Made by a program: the position numbers and the translations under genes. Shown here piece after piece: positions 14,401 through 28,300 of a stretch of 64,000 nt of DNA (positions within the stretch are counted from its first letter, which is position 1; the number at the start of each line of letters is the position of its first letter). Source of the stretch: Aphis gossypii (lineage: Eukaryota; Arthropoda; Insecta; Hemiptera; Aphididae); assembly GCF_020184175.1 (NCBI RefSeq), contig NC_065531.1:55015213-55079212 (forward strand), read 5' to 3'. The notes beneath the pieces were generated by a model. That model was not told where the DNA came from and searched no databases. It saw only the letters and a list, made by a program, of their open reading frames with translations.

Positions 14401-17400
14401 ATATATTAGTTAAATTATTGTATTTATACTTAAGAGTTTTGATGATTAGAAATATGCGTATGTTTAACACATAATCTATACTAATACACTTTTATAAAAT
14501 ATACATTTATACATTATAATTTTTGTTCATTAAGTCCATCAGGCATCAATATTAAGTTTTTGCGGTTCTTATGACGTCTATATTTTGAGTCAAAATATAT
14601 GCTGGTGTAGAAATGTATCAGTTAGGTAGTTCCAAAGCCAAATGATGATTTAAATTAGAATTATTCTATTTGATATAACTTTCTTGACCGTCTGCCAATC
14701 TAAAAATGTGTACCTACCATATAACCATTTATTACATATCATTGTCTATAGTTAATTAAACCCAATGTGTCACTGGTTTTTAAAAATATTCACCAGAAAG
14801 TTTTCGTTGAACATTTGATAGTTTATAAAATAATTATTATTTATACATTTCTTGAAGAATATATTTTTTTTAGTTCTGTATTTAATTTCATAGAGTTTAA
14901 GAGTAGGAAGAGAATTACAGTAGAATTTAACAACATTATCTGATAATATAATATTACTGAGAGGTTGTGATATCCGCATAATATGCTGTCTCCGTCTTAC
15001 AAACAAACACCTAAACAAATTAGCGTTCATCTAATTGAATTTTATGCTAATATCTTTTTATTTCAGTATATGTACTCGTAAATTAACCTATTATCAAATT
15101 TTAAGGCAAAACAATTATCTAAATACTCCGTTATTTTGTGTATATATATATTTTTTTTTAGGGGAGAGGTATATTTTAATTGTTTTAAAATATTACGACG
15201 AGTTACAAGTTATAACTTAAAACTTTTTTTTATAATATCATATCAATATTTTTTCATATTAAAAAAAACAGCTATTGAACACAGATACCTTTCTTACCTT
15301 TAAATTTTATTATACTATTATATTATGTCAATTCATGTCCATGTATAAAATAGAGACTACATATACGGACATCACATTTTATTAAGTTTTTACCATAAAT
15401 TATTGATATTAAATGGGTATTTTTTTTTTTTTTTTTGTAGTGGATTTATAAAATGGAAGTAAATTTATAGTATTCATTACAGTTTTAAAAAAATATTTAT
15501 ATGTGCATTGCATTATTGAATATAGTAGTGTAAATATGATAATATGTAGAATGACATATGTATAGAACAGTTAAAATTAATTTGGTTTGTTTCAAAAATA
15601 AAAATAAATATGAGGTATTGACATTGTGTCTAAATAAATTATCATAATGCGTTTTTGTAAATATTATCTTACATTGTATATATGTATGCTATCTATGAGT
15701 TTACATTATATTAATTATTATTAAATAGGTATTCCAATTTTGGCAAGAACTGTCATAAAATAAAAATATACCAATTTTTAATTTTAGTTTAACCGCTGAA
15801 TGAGACTATTCAAAATTCAAAGACGTTAAATATTCCAAATAGGTCGTAGAAAAAAATCGAAGCGAAACACAGAAGCGATAAATAAATTCTTGTAAATTCG
15901 ATTACGTGTAGCCGAAACGCTCCCAGATACAGTAATTACACGGTATTGCATGTCTAATGAATATTGTTATATTGGGCATAAACTGAAGTGTTGTTATACA
16001 TTTTAACATTTAGAAATGTCGTAATTTATGTATTTTTACGTACATTTATTTATATTATAATAACTTATAAGTACATGTTGGTTGAAGTTTTTTTTTTTAA
16101 AACTGGTATGTACTTATATAATGATATGCCAGTACATTACGTATATTAAAGTATATATTTTTAAAAATATAGGTTTTACATTAATAATAAATTATTTACT
16201 TGTGTAAACTTAAATATTGGAAATATGTTTTTAACTGGAAAAAATAGACTATATTTACATTTAAATTTTGTTTTTATTTTCAGATGAAAGAGATGCCATA
16301 CAGAAGAAAACGTTTACGAAATGGGTAAACAAACATTTGAAAAAGGTGAGTCATTTATAGAGTATTATATTTTACAATTTATTATTTGGTATATGTATCA
16401 TAATATGTAATATGTATATAGTGTATACTACTATAAAATTATTAATGATAATGTATAATATGAATGTTAATATATGTCGATTATTAATAAAAACAATTAT
16501 GGTATACTTAAAATTTTTAAACTTTGGGTTTAAATTTTAAAGATGGCTAGGTTTAATCATTATACATAATAATAGTTATGTACCTACGTGCCGAGTACAA
16601 AATATTATGTACATATTAGGTATACATTCCCATTATTTGAATAGTGGATTGCATCGTTTTTGTTCACAAAAGAGTATTATCATTGAACAAAACAAACACA
16701 CGTGAATATTTATATTGGTTAACGTATTTATAATTTTATTACCTAGTAACTTTGTTATGCTTAGTTGAGCCTGATTGAAGTTTTTTAGTAATAAAAATGT
16801 ATCTATGTTCAAAATCATTCTATTTTATTCTTTAAAACAATAATTATAGCTTGATATTTAAGAAAAATTCTTACGTTTTTGTTATTTATATGGTGCTGAC
16901 TGCTGAGTGATATATTTTTAAGTTATTTCACAATTTTTCTGCTACTTCAAATTGTAACTCAATGTATAGTTTTACGTCCAGAACATTTTCTTTTTCAAAT
17001 AATAAAATTAATATTTATATATGATGATGTTTTTTTTGTTTTATCGGTATATTGAATATATGTTGATTACAATTTTGAATTTCAGTATGAACACATTTTA
17101 AATCATAAAGCGGTTTTGTACGGCGCTATAGGATAGTTTTAACAAGAATTTAGCGTACAATTTTCTGTAATATACATACTAATCATGGTTTAAGTTCGAT
17201 TTCAATTATTACACAAAAGTCCTAGGTATCTGTGTAGCTGTGTGTCATGGTTATAATTTAATATTTTATCGATGTAGACTATTTTAAATATTTTGAAATA
17301 CCAATATAAAATGTATAAAAAATTAATATTAATTTTTATATCTTATGCTAATGTCGTACACATTTTGGTGTAAATAATTTATCGTTTTTGCACCTTTAGT

Positions 17401-19348
17401 GGTTATATCATATAGTCTTAATAGCGATTTAAATATTCAAAAAGTTTCTCTACAATTATGTAATATTCCATAACATAATCACTCAAGTAATTTTTGTAAT
17501 ATTTGTAAGTGAGTCAATAAGTATCCGAAATAACTAATAAGTACTTATATGATTTAAATAAAGATACAGTAGACCTAAATACGTCAAGTACTCTGAGTCT
17601 GTTTTATTTTCATTTTTTTGTTAAAATTAAAAAAACTGTTATTGTAAACTAAAATTTTTTTTTTAATTGTAATTTGTATGTATTAGCAAAGACAACATAT
17701 GTTAACTTTTAAATATCAGTAAAATGTCTATTTAGTTATACTGAGAGATGGAATTCTGATGCCCTTGAAATTCGCAAATAATACACCTATAAAATTTTTT
17801 TATTATAGAATTTTTGTATGACATCCAATATTTATGGATGCATATTTTTTTTGACCTAATATGTTCTGTATGTCGAAAATGTCGTTAAAAGTCTTAAAAC
17901 CACGTAAGTTTGTAATTAATTAAAAATTTTAAATCAAAATACATTGAGATTGTTGAGAACAATAAACTGGTTGAACTGTTTTTATAATATATTTTGTTAA
18001 TTTTTGTAGGTATAGTTAATCGGTCGCTAAAAATTTGTGATATTCTTAATTAATCCATTTTTACCAATAGATAATATAATATAATGAAAAAATATATGAA
18101 AGCATGTTTTGGTAGGAACGGGTCAATATAAGCCATAGGTATATCAATAGTTTTATGCTACATCTAATTTCTTACTAGAATTTCGTTCGTCAATTATTTA
18201 ACCTGAAACTTGATAACAATTATTTGTTTCTCATAGGTACTTGAAATACATTTTACACCAACAGTAGGTTATATATAACCCAACAAATTAAAGTGCATCA
18301 AACCTCGTTAAAAATAAATTTGATTTAACTGTGCATTTTAAATGTATACAACTATATTTTACATTGAATAACATTTAAATATTTGTTTCTTATAAAAATG
18401 TTACGTATGAGAAATGAAATCACTGTAGAGTCAGGTACCTATTGTTTTGGTAAATGTTCACATAAGTCATAAATATATGCATTTATTTGTAATTACTTCA
18501 ATGTTTCTATTTTTCCTTTTTTTTTTTTTTTTTTTTTTTGATCTTATTATGCTTATTATTTTTCATTATTAATTTATAATTTTTGGGTCAAGGTATAAAT
18601 AACATATTAGGTACCTAAAAAATATCAACGCCAACTTATTTTTCTGTACTAGTTAATGATGTACCCGCCAACACAAAACGGAAACATTTAAATATTATAT
18701 TATTCATATTGAATAATATATTATTTTGGTTTGGCAAAAATATGTTTTAAGGATTGGCATATGGTGGGTATATATTACTTCCGTTATCGAAAACAAAATA
18801 TAATTTATCTCTCAACAGTATTAAAATAAATACTAATCTCCAATTGCAATAAATTTTGATTTTTAGAGAGCATATTTTTTTGAGTATTATTACGATTTCG
18901 CAGTATAGGTAGTATTTATAAAATAATTATCCAATATTTATATTAAACCATAAATAAATAGAAACTTATTAGGGGTGTTACATAATATTATAATATATAT
19001 TTTTAAATTTTAAATTTAATGTATAGTCTTTTGATAATAATACTTGTTTATACTAGATATATTTTTTTTTTTTTCATTTTCCCTGAATATGTGAAAGCAG
19101 CATTGGAAGTACTCGAAGGTAGGATTATTTAGAAAAAAATAATAATAATAAATCACGTTTTAATTTCACACGATCGAAAGGATTTTCGTTCATTTTTCTC
19201 GTAATTTTATTTTTGAAGTAAATGAGTAAATTGTATGTTTCAGACATACACTTGTTTGCAGGCGTGTTCTAATTCTAGTTGTTCTTGTGTAAGTTTACTT
19301 GAGTTGAACGTTTTCAAATATTTTCTTTTGAGTGAATTTGTATTTATA

Positions 19349-19385
<37 letters not shown>

Positions 19386-22300
19386 GTATTATTATTGTAA
19401 CCTGTAGGTTGTATTATTTTGTGTGTGTAGAAAGTTTATATTTTTTGTCACTGTCTTCAATGTGTTTAGTAGTCTGTTTCACGTTTTTCTAACTATTTTT
19501 AAGTATATTTACATACCACTTGTATTGTATTAAATTGTGGATCTGTAGTATTGGTTATTATTATAAAATAACTTGACGCTTTAATAACATTTAAATATAT
19601 ATAAGAAATGTGAGTGTTTTATAATACATTGTTTGGTTTTACAGGCAAACCGTCATGTTGGGGACTTATTCATCGATTTACAAGATGGTTTGAACTTGAT
19701 ATCATTACTCGAAGTTTTGTCTGGAGATCAATTGGTAAGCAATAAATAATATTAAAAATTAAAAAAATACAAGGCATTACAAAATTATGTGTATAGGAAG
19801 ATATTGTTTTTTAGAAAAAGATAAATGTTTTTCATGCATTGGACAGTATTTTATATGTTATTAGAAAAATTACTTTCAAGGTTTCTGGGGTGTGCCTCAA
19901 TAGGATTCATAACGTGTCAGATGATCATTAGGCCATAATAATCGACGTTTTGAGTAATCGAAAACTTTTGATAGTGCCTCAACACGATAGTTTTTGTGGG
20001 CGGTTTCGGCAATTCTGTCGTTTTTAATTGTTATCTTTTGTATTTTATAATTTAAGGGGTAGGCTAGTTCTATTATATAGCAGAGTTGTAAAAACCTAAT
20101 TGAAGGAAAATGCTATTACATCCAAGAAAGGTGTTCCCGGCAAACCGGACAATGATAATTACGGCCAGTAGCTACTATTAGAACTTGATATTCCGTATAA
20201 AGTGATGCGCCAAGGCCTGAAATACATCCTTGTCTTTGTTTTGCTAGAGAAAATTGTGTAATACAATTTGTAAAAAAAGTCCATTAAATTGTACCTATTA
20301 TTGTTGAGTTTCAATGAATATATTGTATTGTTTATTTTCTCTTAAACATTGTAAACCGTTTATTAGATGGACCGACAAAGACAAGTTACTTTGTGCTCTA
20401 AAGAGTCTAAGTAGTTCAAATAGTCTAAATACTCTAAAGATGTTTATAATGATGGTTTCTGAATTAATTTTCAGCCAAGAGAAAGAGGCAAACTCAGATT
20501 TCATATGCTACAAAATGTTCAAATGGCACTGGAATACTTACGTTTCAAAAAGGTGAATAATTTTACTTTTATAACAAAAAATTGTAAAGCTGTATTAATA
20601 TGTGTATGTTTTTAGATCAAACTAGTGAACATTCGGGCCGAAGATATTGTAGATGGTAACCCAAAGCTCACGCTGGGTCTTATATGGACCATCATACTTC
20701 ATTTCCAGGTTAGTATTGTTAACGTTTATTGTTTGGTATGGGTATTTATGTTCGGATTGCTATATCACATAATAAATACATGTTACACAACGCTGGTCAC
20801 GTGTGATAGAATTAAACACAGGGCGCACCTGAAAATTGTGTGTGGTTGATAATGGCCTATATGAGCTGTTATTGCTAGTTTTTAAGTTTTCATCAATCCA
20901 AAACATAAAAAAAAATAATTTAAAAGTATGTTATGTAGTTCACAGATAGAATATATTAAAAAAATACTATATAATATGACGTACCTCATTATAATTCTGT
21001 GATATATTATTTGTTAATAAATATCTTAAGATTTATTTAAATATTATTTCAAATTTATTCTTTCAAAATATGCATTCCATCAAAGTCGATTTCTGAATAA
21101 ACAGCGCGTTTAATTATTTTTTTTAAAAATACATTGATTTATTGCAATGATTATAATAAAATTATGTACGCAATGTTTAACTTCCAAAAAAAAAAAAATT
21201 AATTTTGTTAGTTATTACTTGAAAATGTTTTATTCTAATATAATCGTACGTGATAAAGTATAAAAAATGATATGAACTTTTTTTATATAATATATTTTCT
21301 GGTTAGTGCAGAAATGAAATTTTATGTCGGGAGTTAGATAGGCAACTATATAAGCATTGATGTAATAGTCGTCACCTTATAAGTTCCTTTTTTAAATAAT
21401 TGGTAGGAATATTTTCATTGTAATATAATTATAAATTATTTAAAAAGGTAAATAGTTAATTGTAGTTAGTTTTTTAAATCTGTTAAACCTTTTTACTAAA
21501 ATCTAAGTATTAGTTTTTAATGTTTCATATCATAGTTATAAATAGTTGTGACTATAAATTTATTTTTCTCTATTTTTTTAGTTTCTTATTGTAAAAACAT
21601 TTCTTCGATTGAAAGTATGTATTTTTAATTATTAATCGTGGTGCATAATATATTATTTTACAATAAATAAAAGGTTTTCGTTTGAAATATAAGTAAATGT
21701 AAGAAGTTTGAACAAATAATGTTTCTATCATCATGGTAGTATAGAAATTACCATTTACTACTAAATAATAATAGTATTTAGTAAATTATAATAAATAATT
21801 AATAATATTAATATTGAGTTTAAAAAAAATACATTGTCTTATAACAAGCATAATGAATTAAACTATTTCACACATAATTGTACTTATTGCGTATGAGATT
21901 TGGTTGTATACTTTTGGTCCACCAATTAAAATTATACTCACCACACATGATAACAACGATTTTTCCTAATGAAATGCGTCAAATTATCATATTTTTGTCA
22001 ATGCAGTTACGTATCAGTATTAGCCATTAGGTACGGTATCGTGCGTTCTAAATGTCCAAGACAATGAGAGCGTACCTTCGAACGGAGGAACGGTATAATT
22101 TTTGTTTTGCCAATCCTATCACGAATAGAGGCGTTGCTCGTAATAATAACGTACATCACGAAATCACAATAATGATTTATGCGAAATATTGTCGTCGTTG
22201 TGAATTATAACGGTGGCGACGCGTGTCATCGCGTTACACTGTGTACGGTGTGTACTATGTCTTTTCCATTGCGGTATACACTGTACCTTAATATATATTA

Positions 22301-25300
22301 TACGAATATATTATGGGTATCTGTAATATCGACGTTGTCGTAATTTCCCGGAAACATTTTTTAATGCGTTCAATAGGTTTATCGGGCGTACCAGTCCGGT
22401 GGAAAGCATTCTGACTGTGGGCGATTGCGAAAATCTATTTTTGCCGTGATTATATTCGGTCTTAACCCTGATTTTCCGCCTTCGTTCGCCGCACCGGTGC
22501 GTATACCCATAATGTTGTTATTATGTGCACAACGGTGTTTATGTAATCCGCGGCCTCCTCCAGCGTCCGCCGGGCAAGTGACTCCTACGTTATGGCTCGT
22601 CCAAGGTCCCCGGTGACCCAAGGATCCGAACGCACCTGGCCGAGCGCTCTTTATATGGATATCTGGTGCACGCCGTATATACGCGGCGATGAGATTTTTG
22701 GCCAGGTCGAACGTGGGCTCGACATCCGTGGGCGCCAGGCGTTGTTATCGTAACACATTACGTTACCTGTACAATAATATCATAATATTCAGGTACACCA
22801 TCTGCGACGGCTGCTGGTGCTTTTCGTGGGGGCCTACGTATATACTACCGACGAGTCCTGCAGCCTGCTGGTCAATCGCGTTGGGCAATCGTTGTTTTTT
22901 CAATGAAATCGCATAATCCCCGCGACTCCGCGGAGGAAAACCTCGCGTATGCGTATCGCGTCTCGCAATATTATTCAATGGGCCCCTCTCTCCCAGGTGT
23001 TCGGGTGCGGTGGCGGTGCGTGTGCGTGGTTATAACCTTGAAGTGTGCTTTTTTTTATTATTATTATTGCGGGCAGGTACCATACTCAGTTGTGTTGTTG
23101 TTCCCCTCTACGCACGCCGCAGCCGCGACAACACTCCGTAGTATATAGTGTACCTGTATACCTGTGCGCGCGCTCCTCCTCATCCTCCTACTCATTCACG
23201 TATTGCCTTTCTGTGTGCAACTCCGGCCCGGCCCCCGACGGCTTAACACGGTTCAGTTATCTCTTGTGCACCGGCCGTGTCGCGCGTGCAGTTTATCGCC
23301 GTCGTCGTTCATCGTTGCTCAGTAACGGTTTCGCTGCTGCTGTCGTATACACACGACGTTTGCTTACACGTACATCATATCGCACTACATAATATTATAC
23401 ACATACAACGAATTTTATACGGACGACATAAATCGATAACGGTTTTCGGAAACGTCTCGTGCGCCGCGATGCGCGTGAAGAGGAATTGACTCAAGCACCA
23501 CCAGATAAACAGAGATCGACAGAGATCGAAACGCTGACGGTATTATGTACCGGTTCACCAAAGCCTCCAAGGAGGTGTCATCGTCGTCAGCAGGGACCGG
23601 CCGACCGGGAGGTAGCCGGCTATTCATGCAGGGTACCCGGGAGGGCGACGATGACGTGCGCGACCTGCAGGCCGTGTACACTAAACGGCACCTGTCCACC
23701 GAGGTGACCGGATCCAATCACGAGTCGCAAAAAGTGGACAGGAGACCGGAAGTCGGTAGACACTCGGTCACCACTCGCGTCCTGCGCAAGACCACGGTGT
23801 TGACGCGCGGCGTCGAGGTGTCGGCCTCCGAGAGTATGATGAAAACCGGCCAGATGATGGTCTCCGACCAGCCGTACGAGGAGTCTAAGAGGACCTCGTC
23901 TAGACATCACCATCAGGTCATCAAGACCAAGAAGGCCAAGGTAGTCTCGCACGAATCGTGTACACATAAATCTATACCTCGTACCCATATACGTTATAAT
24001 AACATGTTCGCCAGACCTGTATGTCACGTATATGTAAATCAGATATATATCTCATCCTGTCGTAATGGGCTGTTTTTGGTTTTCAAATTTTTTTACGAAC
24101 CGAGATAATTTAAAATCTAAACCATCGAAATAGTCTGAGTCGTTTTCCGCATGTTTGTGAGAAAATTGGTCCAAATAGCTTTTTCGTACACCTATAGCGT
24201 AAGGATGCCTAATTATTTCGAGTGTTTCCCGTAGAGGTTGTATTCACGTACAGCGTAACATTTTTTTTAATCTTTTAAGTGTTTGTCGAATTATTGCGAT
24301 ACCTATAATATATTATCGTTTAGGACGCATGTTTTGTTTTATTGAATAATAGATTTTTTTATTTTTCTGCTTTCTTATTATGCATTGATAAGGCCAATTT
24401 GTTTTTGAATGAAAGTGGTTTACAAATTATAGATACATAATATGTCTACACACAATGTTTACTGTGTTCGACATATTATGTGTGTAGTAGTCAAGTACTT
24501 ACCTCACACACGCACTGTACACGCGCCATATATACATCATATGATGTGTCGATGTACGCAACTGTATATTACATTGGATCCTAATTCAGTTATTACTTAT
24601 TACAGTAAAACCTCTATTTATGGACTCACCCTCTTTCCCCATGACGGAAACCTCTGTAACGCTTATTTTTAAATATTTCATTAGACGATTTCATATTACC
24701 TATGTTGTTGTACTTGTACATCACTTTTTTCCAATAACAGTCACATCTCTGTACAGCTGACCAATTTTCATTCTCCATCAAAGTCCATCATATGTAGTGT
24801 TTTCGTGTTTGAAATGTTGTGTTGCATTCTTAATACACATTTCGCTTTAAGCGTTTTAACCAGGTATTTTAAAAACCATCAAACCATGGTTGGATTTTAT
24901 TACTTTGAAATAAAATATTGTCGTCATAATATGTTATCAGTTTGTTTGCAAGCATTTTATACAAAATTTGCTTAATGATTTTTTTTTTTGTTTAATTATT
25001 TTACAAGTATATATTTAAATTATATTATTTCTATATAGTTTATTATGACATAATTTTTTTTAATTACATTTCTACATATTTGTTTACCTAAGATAACCAC
25101 CGCCTTTGATAAACTGGTAAATATTTTTTTTATGTTTGGTTAGACGAAAAAGAGTCCATAAAATGTAAAATTTGTGTATTTTATTATATTGTATTTATCC
25201 GTTTATCCATAGGGCATTGTATTTTTGTTATGTAGTCGGAAATGATACAGATGAGTGGTTATCATATAGGGTCCACTTATTATTAGTTTATTGATGTTTA

Positions 25301-28300
25301 AAAAATCAATATTAAACAGTTAAATGAGCTTATTCGGTATATTAGGATAGAAATTTTGCTCTCACATATGCAGTCTGTTTGAGTGCACGCGTACCGGAAA
25401 CAAGAATAAGGTGAACGAACTATTTGTTTCGAAGTGAACGTAACGATTGTTAATGAAGAAGTGCTCCGAAACATAGGAATAAAAGCTTAATCGTGCTTTT
25501 TCGATATTTTCTCCGTGGCCGATTGAAATTTGCATCGAGAACAGAACGAGACAAACATAGGCTACATGTAATGTTTTTCGCTGTTATTTCTTGTACTGTG
25601 TACTGTAATGTATACATTTGTGTTCTGTACATCATCTGTGACTGAAACATAGTTAACATGGATAGTATCTACATACAATATAATTTCTACGTTTTACTCT
25701 GTACCTGCTGCTGTAATAGTGAAGAATAACATGACTATATGATCAGGGCACGCATGGATGGTTTCTTTTGCATGCCGCACATTTCCTTCAAACGCGCATA
25801 ATGATGATGGTGACCTGGTTTTTGATTTCTTTCTTCGCTCACACATCACACACTCGCAAACACATATACACTCACACTCACACGCCCATAAATCACCTCT
25901 CTCTTTCTTTCTCTATCTCTGTTTTTGACCGAAGTTTTGACTTTGAATCGTCTTCAAGAGTAAAAATTTGTTTTACTTAACGTTATTATTCGGTTAAATG
26001 ATAATAATTTCAATCAAAGAATAAAATTACACATAATTTGTCCTACTAATAAACGACATGGGCGAGAATGTGTTGTGAACGGCCTCTAGAGCGGACCTAC
26101 TGCCCATTTAAGGAGAAGACTGGTGGCTCGGTCGAATCGTAAAAAACACGTATACCGAATTGTATTTTGTTTTTGTCTGCGGGTGTGCGCATTGTTGACC
26201 CTAATAATAATTGTCTTATTTTTATTATTATTATTATTCTCTGTAAAAAAAATATATTACTTTATGTACAATTATGTATATGGCACCAGTGTAATATGGG
26301 TAATTCGAACCGCCTCCGGTGGGACAAGAAACCTTATGTAGACATTTAATACGCGCGTCGACTTGTAATGGCGCGATTTTCGATATATTCATTATTATTA
26401 TTTTTTTTACGTTCATATTATTATTATTATTGTTATTTATTTATTTTTTTTTTTTATAGATATCTGACATTGTGGTCGGCGAAGAGCCGAACGTATCGGC
26501 GCGTGACGCTTTATTGAAATGGGCTCGAAAATCAACATCGAAATACCCAGGTGTTCGAGTGACGGACTTCACGTCTTCTTGGCGGGATGGTATGGCATTC
26601 AACGCGATTATACATAGAAATAGGTAATATTTCTTTTGTGGGAAAAATTGTTTTGTAGTTAAATAAAAATGAAAATAAATATGTGTTATTTGACCACAGG
26701 CCGGATTTAGTCGATTGGCGCAATGTTAAAAGTAAAAATGTTCGTGAGCGATTGGAGTCTGCATTTTACATCGCTGAACGAGAATATGGAGTCACCAGAT
26801 TATTGGATCCCGAAGGTATATCAACTTTCAACATAGATTAATATTGAGCATATAAATTAATTGTTATTAATTTTCTTTTACAGACGTTGACACCCACGAA
26901 ATTGATGAAAAATCAATTATTACTTATATATCATCGTTACACGAAGTGTTCCCAGAGCCCCCACGTTTACACCCTCTTTATGATTCTGTTAGTAAAAATT
27001 GAATAGTTTTATATCAACAATGTTATTATTTTAAGTTTTATATTTTTTGTAGGAATCTCAACAACGTTCTGGAGAATATCGTGAAATTGCCTCATCTTTA
27101 AATCGTTGGATGCGTGAAAAACTATCTGTAATGTCTGACCGTAATTTCCCATCGACGCTTATTGAAATGAAAAAATTAGCATCTGATTCTACTAAATTTC
27201 GTAATGAAGAACTTCCACCTCGCCATCGTGAAAAACAACACCTGGTCCATTTATATAAAGAACTTCAAGTAACAATACATATATGGGCATGTGTTTTATG
27301 GTAGAAATATTATAAACATTTTTTATTTATAGAAATATTTTGAGGCTGTTGGCGAGAATGACATTGAGCCCGAATTACAAGCTGATGCTATTGACCGTAC
27401 CTGGAACCGTTTGATGATGTCATATCAAGATAGAGATTCTGCTATTCAAGAAGAAATAAAACGTCTTGAACGTTTACAAAGATTAGCAGAAAAAGTTCAT
27501 CGTGAAACCAAGCGCACTGACTTGAAGTTGGATGAGTTGGAAACTAGAATTGTGGAAGAAGGTCGCCGAGCAGATAGACTCCATCCATTAGATGCAAAAC
27601 ACAATGCTGATCAACTGGAGACTGAGTTACGTTTGTCTGAAGATACTATTCAGTCATTATTTGTTGATGTACAAGCACTCAGAGAAGGCCGATATGTGCA
27701 AGCGCCCGAGTTACAAAAGAGGTAACTTTTTTAAGCTAGATTTACTCATTAAATAATTAAATTTATATACATTATTCTTTTTAATTAATTAATTTAGGGT
27801 AGAAAAATTGCATCAAAGATGGGTGAATTTGCGTTCTTTATTACATTCAAAAGTTCTTACTCCTTTGGCTACTTTATCTTTTCCAATTGTTGAAGAGCGT
27901 ACAGTTACCAAACAAACTCGAACTATTCTGGAAACCCGACTTGTTGATACCAATACTCATTTCCGTTCATTACAAGAATGCATTGATTGGTGCAATAATA
28001 AATTGGTAGGATACATTTGAAAATTGTTTTTTTATTTTTCTTTAGTTTTATGTGGTTTAATGTTTTATTATTTATTTTTTATTTTTTAGAAACAATTACA
28101 AGAAGCTGAATATGGTTCAGACTTACCTAGTGTTCAAGGGCTTTTGGATCAACACCAACGCGAACATAAAATAATTGACCAATTTCATACTAAAGTTGAG
28201 CATTGCATAAATGCTAAGAGTAATTTCCACGGAGACGAATTATCTTTGTATTCTCAGCACTTGAATACATTGCAGAAGGTCTATGCTGAATTAGTTACTT

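Larger units (their letters stand above)
2428..16283 (+). other. First intron, 13.9 kb
   Basis: No coding exon recognised. To about 2880 it is still part of the GC-rich promoter island. The rest is AT-rich with long T and A runs. It holds a terminal-inverted-repeat element (6608-7382), a nested inverted repeat (6372-6473) and a 9-bp-arm hairpin (4278-4307). GC-elevated patches lie near 4380-4460, 7390-7740, 11560-12100 and 12420-13270. These could be enhancers or unrecognised leader exons, but I could not find a start codon joining in frame to 16284. Confidence 0.7.

Noticed and set aside
22379..23489. Several short ORFs in the internal GC-rich island
   Set aside because: They overlap in multiple frames and lack domains; the sequence is better explained as promoter and 5' leader of the CH2-only isoform.
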